Source: Coniochaeta sp. PMI_546
Lineage: Eukaryota > Ascomycota > Sordariomycetes > Coniochaetales > Coniochaetaceae
Assembly: GCA_021432605.1 (NCBI GenBank)
Contig: MU271143.1
Span: 3,357,277-3,421,276, forward strand
Direction of reading: 5' to 3'
Length of the DNA: 64,000 nucleotides
This document shows, piece after piece, positions 58,523-64,000 of this stretch (the stretch's first letter is position 1; every line of letters begins with the position of its first letter). The notes beneath the pieces are model-generated. The model had not been told where the DNA came from, made no database searches, and saw only the letters and a program-made list of their open reading frames with translations. Position numbers and translations under genes: made by a program.

Positions 58523-58947
58523 TGCCTGACACCGTAGTCACGATGTTGCAAGTCTCGCTGAACTTGAAGCGTGCTGCTCTGGTGGGGCATATCGGAGCCC
58601 GCCTACACCGCCCACGGCAGAACCGCCGCGCTAGAGATTTTTGGTTGAGCTTCATCGAGAGCTTCTTCCGACCCAAAACTCTTGAATTTCCTCTTCCACA
58701 ACGACTTCCAAACTAACTTGTAAGTACATTTCCTAACATGCTTCATTTCCCTCACGACTCGAGAGTTTGCATGATTACACAAATGTATAAATATATCTGT
58801 CAATCCCCTGAGATTATTCCGTGACGATAACTATACTTAAAAAGAGACTTATGACTTCACACTCTCGAGTCATCGCTAGCAACCAACAGCTGCTTCTGTT
58901 ATCCTGGCCATACCGCTAACTCTGCGAAAGACAGACTCGTTCAAAAA
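58523..58947. other. Spacer between ELP4 and SEN34
   Basis: 425 bases between tandem plus-strand genes: 3' end of ELP4 and promoter of SEN34. No feature recognised. Confidence 0.5.
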
Positions 58948-59880
58948 ATGGCAACTGACTCTGACACGAGTCGGGTTGTCCGCATATCCAAGATTGCCGG
59001 ACGGTACCTTGTCTTCGACCTGCAAGATGTGGTCCACCTCCGCCGTCACCACAGCATCTGCGCCGTCTTCGTGGGCACGATGCCGCAGAACCCCACGCAG
59101 AACATCTTCATGGGACTGCCCGTAGAGCTCCTCGCTGAAGAGGCTAGTGTACTCGTAAACAAGGGAGCTGCGTACATCGCAGACGATGCTGTGGAGCACC
59201 TCTCTCGCTTGTCGGCTATGGACGAGGCGTCTCGGAAGGCGTACCTTCAGTCCCTCCGGACGCAGAGGAGGAAAGCCCAGGCGACCATTGACGAGGAGAA
59301 GGCAGCCAGGGCGGCCGAAGCAAAGGCTAGGCATCTGGGAGCTCGGGCGAAGAAGCAGCAGCAGCAGCAGTCAAGTGAGCCTGCCGTTGGTGCGCCAGTC
59401 GGGGAAGAGAGTCTGTTCGACAGCACCCCGCAATCCGAGTCTGCCTCTGCATCTGTTTCTTCAGCTCCAGTCACAAATACAGTACCAGCTGCTCCGGGCA
59501 TAACACCCGGCACCAGCGCAGGCCTGGTGGACGGCAGCACAGAGTTGACGGGTCCAGACGCGCCCAGGCCGCGCCCGCTCTTCGCACACCTGAACTCGAG
59601 GGGTTACTTCATCACGCCCGGCCTGCGGTTCGGAGGAGACTACAGCGTGTACCCGGGGGATCCGTTCCGCTTCCACGCGCACTTCATGGCGACGAGCTAC
59701 GAGTGGGAGGAGGAGATCACGATGCTCGACCTCGTGGCCAGCGGGCGCCTCGGCACGGCTGTCAAGAAGGGGTACTTGCTGGGGGGGCAGAGGCCGCGGA
59801 CGGACGGTGCTGATGACAAGGCGGATCTTGTTGACGGCGGGGAGGTGAGGGCGTTCTGTATGGAGTGGGCGGGGATGTAG
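58948..59880 (+). CDS. SEN34: tRNA-splicing endonuclease catalytic subunit SEN34
   Basis: Cuts the 3' splice site of intron-containing pre-tRNAs as part of the SEN heterotetramer. Intronless, 310 residues. The N-terminal domain has ISKIAGRYLVFDLQDVVHL and MGLPVELLAEEASVLVNKGA. A charged coiled segment and a Gln run (five Q, CAG repeats at about 59355) link to the C-terminal nuclease domain from about residue 195. Catalytic residues are visible in order: Tyr235 in YPGDPFRFHAHF, His243 or His245 in the same stretch, and Lys273/274 in AVKKGYLLG. The length and Gln linker are ordinary for filamentous fungi. The tRNA-Gly at 17949 in the same window is a natural substrate. Confidence 0.94.
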   Translation: MATDSDTSRVVRISKIAGRYLVFDLQDVVHLRRHHSICAVFVGTMPQNPTQNIFMGLPVELLAEEASVLVNKGAAYIADDAVEHLSRLSAMDEASRKAYLQSLRTQRRKAQATIDEEKAARAAEAKARHLGARAKKQQQQQSSEPAVGAPVGEESLFDSTPQSESASASVSSAPVTNTVPAAPGITPGTSAGLVDGSTELTGPDAPRPRPLFAHLNSRGYFITPGLRFGGDYSVYPGDPFRFHAHFMATSYEWEEEITMLDLVASGRLGTAVKKGYLLGGQRPRTDGADDKADLVDGGEVRAFCMEWAGM

Positions 59881-60340
59881 TCACGTACCGCTATGGGTTT
59901 GATCAGGGAGATGTGGGCAGTAGAAGAGCAATGAATGATACCCCAGTTGCAAATAGACACTTTTAAACATGTCTGCACATTTTGGTGATCTCTCATCGAT
60001 CCACACCACAGAGCCAACCCGCCTTGGATCTTGATACCACTGCGGAAACACATGTCCACTATGAAGTAGCTAATTGGTAAGGGCAGCGCATAGTATTTGC
60101 TGTAAGGTAGACCCGGGGAAGCCTTGAACTATGTACCCTCAACTCCAACTCCCGCATCGCAGGAGGGGGGGAGTAACTCACCGCCTCAAAACACATGGGG
60201 TCTATGTAAGTACATTCTCCCAGCTAAGTAATCACAGTGAAAAAGAACCAAGACAAAAGAGAACAAGAAAACAGAACAAGTTCCACCATGAGTCGATCCC
60301 ACGAGGGCCGGATCCGCATGAAGTTTTACCCCGGCGCGAC
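59881..60340. other. Convergent 3' flanks of SEN34 and Asi3-like gene
   Basis: 460 bases between facing stop codons. No feature recognised. Confidence 0.55.
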
Positions 60341-63300
60341 TCAAGGGACATAAATCCTACTAAAGCTCACAACCTCCCTCCGACAGCAAACGCACTTGTC
60401 AAAGTTGTTCATGGCCAGACTAACCCGACAATCGTCGCAGAGACTGAGGCAGCGGCAAGGCCACACGATGATCGTCCTTGCGGCGCTCTGGCACACGACG
60501 CACTGCGGGCCTTCAGGACCCATACCGCTCGCGCCCGTGGCCCAGCTGTCCGCCTCTCCTCCGCGCCTGTCGCCCGCCCCCGCGACCGCCCGGCGGGACA
60601 GGATGACCTGCTCCAGCGCCGCGGCCTCCTCGGCCGGGGTCATCTTGTCGAGGGACGCGGGGTGCAGGGCGGTGGTGGCGAGGCGGGGCGGGAGGAGGAC
60701 CCGGGCGCGCTCGCGGGCCTGCAGGCGGCGGTAGGCGGAGCGCGTCACGATCCGGTCCGAGCCCAGGTGGGCGGCCAGGGTGCGGGCCTGGTCGGTCTCC
60801 TCCGGTGAGGTCGGGGAGAGGAGGCGGGCTAGGTCGGACGGGGAGAGGGGGTTGTCGACCAGCGGGGTGGTTTCCCGCGAGGATTGGGGGAGGGCGAAGG
60901 GGTTGGTGGGTGTGCCTCCGCGCGAGGGGGCGGGGCCGGGGGCGAAGGGGTTGGCGGTGAAGGTGCGTTGGGTGGGGGTGCGTTGGCCGTCGTCGAGGGG
61001 GTTGTTGTCGTCGGATTCTTCCCAGCCTGACTCTGAGGTCTCGGTGGTGGAGATCAGGCTCGTAGTGTCGAAATCCGGGTCGTCGGTGGCGTCCCCCGGG
61101 GGTTGGTAGTCTGCGCTGGCGTCGGCGTTGCCCCACCAGCCGCCCCGGAGCCACCAGCGGTACAGCATGGAGTCGATGTCGCCTTCGTCGTAGGCTGGGC
61201 GCCGTGGGGCGAAGTTGTTGTTCAGCCACTGCCGGACCTCTGCTTCGACGTCGACTCTATCGACGCGAGGGATGTCGACGCGGCGGACGCCGCTGGGCAG
61301 GTTTTCGCTGAGCAGGGGCTCGATGCCGGGTGTGCGCTCTGACCTGGCGGGTCGCCTGGCCTTGGGCTCTTCTGTCTTTTTCGGTCGTGTTGCGAGCCAC
61401 CGGAGGAAGCGAGGCTGGTTGCGAATACCGAGCAACGAGAGGAACCTGGTGATGGCAACGGCCCAGGCGGTCATGATGAGCTTGTTGATGTGCATGCTGT
61501 ACTCGATGGCCATCATCCACCGGTTGTTTCTTTCCATCGCGCCGATGCCGACCCTTACTCTGGGGGTGGCGCCCGTGACAGTCTTGCCCAGTTGCTGGGC
61601 CGCCCTCTCGCGAGCATAGCCGCTCGTCGCGCTAGCCTCGCCGTCTTTGACCGGGACCAACCCGATGGTGCCAACGGAGTCAAGGTGCGAGCCTGAACCG
61701 CCGGCGGCGAGAGATTGCATCCGTATCAACTCCTCTATCTCGCGGAAGCGCTGTTCTTCCAGCCAGGTGTGACGTTTCAGATTGACCCGACGGTCTTCAT
61801 TTAGATACACCGCCTCGCTAGCCATACTGATGGCGGCAAACCCGGTCCGCAGCAGTGCCGTGTAGAAGTCCATGTCCATGCGGACCCGGATGCTGTCGGA
61901 CAGCTGAGCGTTGGCTTGCATGTTCGCGTGCGCGATGGCGAGACGCTCTCTGAAGGTAAGCCGCCGTGCCTCGCCCGGAATCTGAGGGGTTGCCGATGCG
62001 ACTAGCAGTAGCGCCAGGGAGTAAATGATGAAGCAAGCGACCATGCCGCCAAAGATGACAAGATGTGGGATGAAGCCGATGATGCATACGGTCGGGTAGC
62101 GCAGAAGACTCTGCGCTGATGGGTCGTCGAAGGAGAAGTGCAGGGCGGCCCAGACAATGCTCCCCATGAAGAGCAAGGCGTTCAGTCCGGTCCTGACAAG
62201 GCGATCCTTGGACTGCGTGTTGAATATGCCGGACAGGTGGCTCACCACATGGCCCATAGTCGACAAGAAGGCCACGAGCAAGACCTCTGGCGGGGTGTTA
62301 ACCCTTTTCATGATCATGTTTCGAGTGATGGCGATGTTGTTGCCCAGCTGCGACGAGCTCTTGGGGGAGGAGGCGTTCGCAAACAAGCCCCAGCCGAGCT
62401 GATTGCTTATGGCAGCTTCGGCTTCGGAGAAGGCTAGAGAGTGCTCGAAGAGGGTCATGCCAGTCTCGGCAGCAACAGGCCGGCCCTGAACGGCGCAGGA
62501 TACGGCCTCCACGAAGTTGCTCAGGCAGAAGGTGCCGAACAATGGCCACAGCCGAGACAGAGAGCCCCGAAGGTTTGCTGCTGTCTCCTCGTCTTCACGG
62601 GGTACCATCCGCACCGACACACAGGACTGCTCGTCTGTAGCACCGAAAAGGAGAGTTGAGCTGAGACCATGTAGGAAGCTGTCGGTCTGTGTGAACATGA
62701 GCTCGGAGCTCTTGCTCGAGTTGCCCCAGCGTAGTTCTGCGAAATCGGGAGACGTCTGGCATTGTATCGACTCCAGCAAACTCCGAGCTTGTATAACGAG
62801 CAGAACTATAGGTAACAGTCGAAGGGCAAGTCGAGCATGCCAAGGGAGACGAAACCTCCGGCGCGGAGCGGCGAATATGAGCGTGCGATTGAGGATGATG
62901 GCCATGCCGAAGCAGCAGAGAGCCCACTTGCTCGTGGCGTAGCTGAAAACGCTCCCAAGCCCCCTCGCACCTTCCATCGAGAATCTCGTTACGAACGCAT
63001 TCGGGTCTTGCTCGGCAGCGACGGCCGGGGCGGCGGCGGCGGCGGCGACTGTCGCCTGGACGAATCCGGGCGTGGTGTGGAATACGCCGGCGTCGGTTGA
63101 CTCGGGGATGATGCGCTGGCCGAAGCCGTCGATGGCATCGGGGAAGGATATGTATGAGCCGCCGAGCCTGCCCAGCTTCATCACCATCCGCGGACCGGCC
63201 TTGACGAGGTCTTCTATCGATGGAGTCAGCTTCGATATGTTGACTGCGTATCCGAGTCGTTGGGCGGTCCAGAGCGTGAAGTTGTGCCACATGGTCGCAT

Positions 63301-63370
63301 TGTTGAAGACGGCAGCTGATGGCTGGGCGGCGTACATGCCCGCCATTGTTTCGCCCATGGTCTCCGCCAT
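60341..63370 (-). CDS. Multi-pass membrane RING ubiquitin ligase, Asi3-like
   Basis: Intronless frame of 1,009 residues from the ATG at 63370. Several membrane segments are visible between about residues 145 and 460, for example LCCFGMAIILNRTLIFA, ALRLLPIVLLVIQA, LVAFLSTMGHVVSHL, ALLFMGSIVWAALHF and a longer pair near VIFGGMVACFIIYSLALLLV. A charged cytosolic or nuclear loop follows. The C-terminus is a C3HC4-like RING: CVVCQ, then CRCLSLCDDCR and CVCCRREV, ending six residues later at RIYVP. This layout matches fungal Asi1/Asi3-type proteins, which act at the inner nuclear membrane in ER-associated degradation. A Golgi or mitochondrial RING protein is the alternative. Long frames on the opposite strand are shadows of its GC-rich 3' half. 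Confidence 0.85.
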   Translation of the reverse strand: MAETMGETMAGMYAAQPSAAVFNNATMWHNFTLWTAQRLGYAVNISKLTPSIEDLVKAGPRMVMKLGRLGGSYISFPDAIDGFGQRIIPESTDAGVFHTTPGFVQATVAAAAAAPAVAAEQDPNAFVTRFSMEGARGLGSVFSYATSKWALCCFGMAIILNRTLIFAAPRRRFRLPWHARLALRLLPIVLLVIQARSLLESIQCQTSPDFAELRWGNSSKSSELMFTQTDSFLHGLSSTLLFGATDEQSCVSVRMVPREDEETAANLRGSLSRLWPLFGTFCLSNFVEAVSCAVQGRPVAAETGMTLFEHSLAFSEAEAAISNQLGWGLFANASSPKSSSQLGNNIAITRNMIMKRVNTPPEVLLVAFLSTMGHVVSHLSGIFNTQSKDRLVRTGLNALLFMGSIVWAALHFSFDDPSAQSLLRYPTVCIIGFIPHLVIFGGMVACFIIYSLALLLVASATPQIPGEARRLTFRERLAIAHANMQANAQLSDSIRVRMDMDFYTALLRTGFAAISMASEAVYLNEDRRVNLKRHTWLEEQRFREIEELIRMQSLAAGGSGSHLDSVGTIGLVPVKDGEASATSGYARERAAQQLGKTVTGATPRVRVGIGAMERNNRWMMAIEYSMHINKLIMTAWAVAITRFLSLLGIRNQPRFLRWLATRPKKTEEPKARRPARSERTPGIEPLLSENLPSGVRRVDIPRVDRVDVEAEVRQWLNNNFAPRRPAYDEGDIDSMLYRWWLRGGWWGNADASADYQPPGDATDDPDFDTTSLISTTETSESGWEESDDNNPLDDGQRTPTQRTFTANPFAPGPAPSRGGTPTNPFALPQSSRETTPLVDNPLSPSDLARLLSPTSPEETDQARTLAAHLGSDRIVTRSAYRRLQARERARVLLPPRLATTALHPASLDKMTPAEEAAALEQVILSRRAVAGAGDRRGGEADSWATGASGMGPEGPQCVVCQSAARTIIVWPCRCLSLCDDCRVSLAMNNFDKCVCCRREVVSFSRIYVP

Positions 63371-64000
63371 GATGTGAGATGGGGTGGACGGAGTGATGGG
63401 CGATGTTGGCCTGTTCAGGGCCGGAGATCCTTGGCCAGGAGGTGTGATGGTGTTATACTCGTTGCTTCATTGTCTTGCCAGTGCTGATTGGTCTGTAATC
63501 TTATCGACTTCCGCAGAAAGGCACGGCGGTGTTTCGGTACCGCGTCCTACTGAACGGGAGTACTGTATGTACGTAGTCCTGGTAGTATGGGATGCGATAG
63601 CTGGTCGCTTATCTGGCTGGTGATGCGTGAGGCTCGCCGCTCGCGTGGTTGCACCGGCCCGCAGCACGTCACTGAGGTGGGGCTGCAGATGATCGGTCCA
63701 GCTTTCCCGAGCAGCTGGAAACGAGTTACTGTGGTGCGCACTGTACCATGCAGGTACAAACACTGTAGTATTAAGCCCAATAGTTAGGACGACAGCGCCC
63801 CAACTCTGGCTCTGAAGCTCTGTAAAAGTGGCGGAATACAGTTATTTAATGCAGCAGGATAACTGTGTCTCACAACTCCAACTTCACGGCATCTCCAAGG
63901 CTTTTGCATTCGTCGCCATCTCTACGTTGACCAAAGCACGACTCTACTCAAGCAAAGTCTAGTGTATACTGCACAAGCTCGCGCGAAACAGCTACAGATT
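63371..64000. promoter_or_regulatory. Promoter region of the Asi3-like gene, window edge
   Basis: 630 bases from the start codon to the end of the window. No supported open frame. It should hold the promoter of the Asi3-like gene and perhaps the flank of a gene beyond the edge. Confidence 0.45.

Noticed and set aside
60131-60808. 225-codon plus-strand frame opposite the Asi3-like gene
   Set aside because: A GC-rich shadow of the minus-strand gene with Arg/Ala-biased composition.
1-64000. CRISPR arrays, operons, rRNA and intact mobile elements
   Set aside because: No spaced direct repeats, no polycistronic layout, no rRNA-like sequence and no transposase, integrase or reverse transcriptase motifs seen.

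Overview
The window reads as nuclear DNA of a filamentous ascomycete (Pezizomycotina, most likely a Sordariomycete). The evidence is the set of recognisable fungal proteins, short introns (45 to 108 nt in all but one case) with GTRNGT donors and CTRAC-type branch points, GC-leaning codon use, CT-rich leaders, and fungal families such as CHO2, a GPI-anchored GH17 glucanase, YND1 and an Asi-type RING ligase. I found 20 protein genes I trust, one intron-bearing tRNA-Gly(GCC), one possible small secreted protein, and a few weak gene fragments. I saw no transposon, LTR element, CRISPR array or rRNA that I could support. Exon coordinates were worked out by reading splice sites and checking that the frame is kept across each junction.

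Layout. 1-4.9 kb holds no intact gene, but coding-like patches occur on the minus strand around 1.7-3.8 kb. 4.9-6.3 kb: Ser-rich fungal protein. 9.5-15.3 kb: cohesin loader SCC2/Mis4 (minus), divergent from RNA polymerase I subunit RPA12 (15.9-16.4 kb). 16.5-17.6 kb: deoxyhypusine hydroxylase. 17.9-18.05 kb: tRNA-Gly. 18.5-21.5 kb: CHO2. 22.6-23.2 kb: basic Ala/Arg-rich protein. 23.7-25.0 kb: L-2-hydroxyglutarate dehydrogenase. 25.9-27.1 kb: coiled-coil protein. 27.15-30.8 kb: gene-poor. 30.8-33.4 kb: PH-domain protein. 34.2-35.3 kb: eIF3g. 36.4-37.95 kb: GH17 glucanase. 37.96-40.45 kb: gene-poor. 40.45-45.4 kb: ABCC transporter. 47.3-48.2 kb: exosome subunit MTR3. 49.3-51.5 kb: YND1 apyrase. 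52.2-52.9 kb: Hikeshi/OPI10. 54.6-56.1 kb: Nudix hydrolase of the YJR142W type. 56.4-56.9 kb: RPB8, divergent from ELP4 (57.4-58.5 kb). 58.9-59.9 kb: SEN34. 60.3-63.4 kb: Asi3-like RING protein.

How the genes work together. These are mostly separate housekeeping genes, each with its own promoter; there is no operon or metabolite cluster. About eight of the twenty act on RNA synthesis, RNA processing or translation (RPA12, RPB8, MTR3, SEN34, ELP4, eIF3g, DOHH, plus the tRNA that SEN34 would help splice). A second theme is membrane and surface: CHO2, the GPI-anchored glucanase, the ABC transporter, the Golgi-type apyrase and the Asi-like ligase. The most unusual non-coding signals are a perfect 10-bp palindrome, TACACGTGTA, found four times and only between genes, and a 466-nt intron in the Nudix gene.
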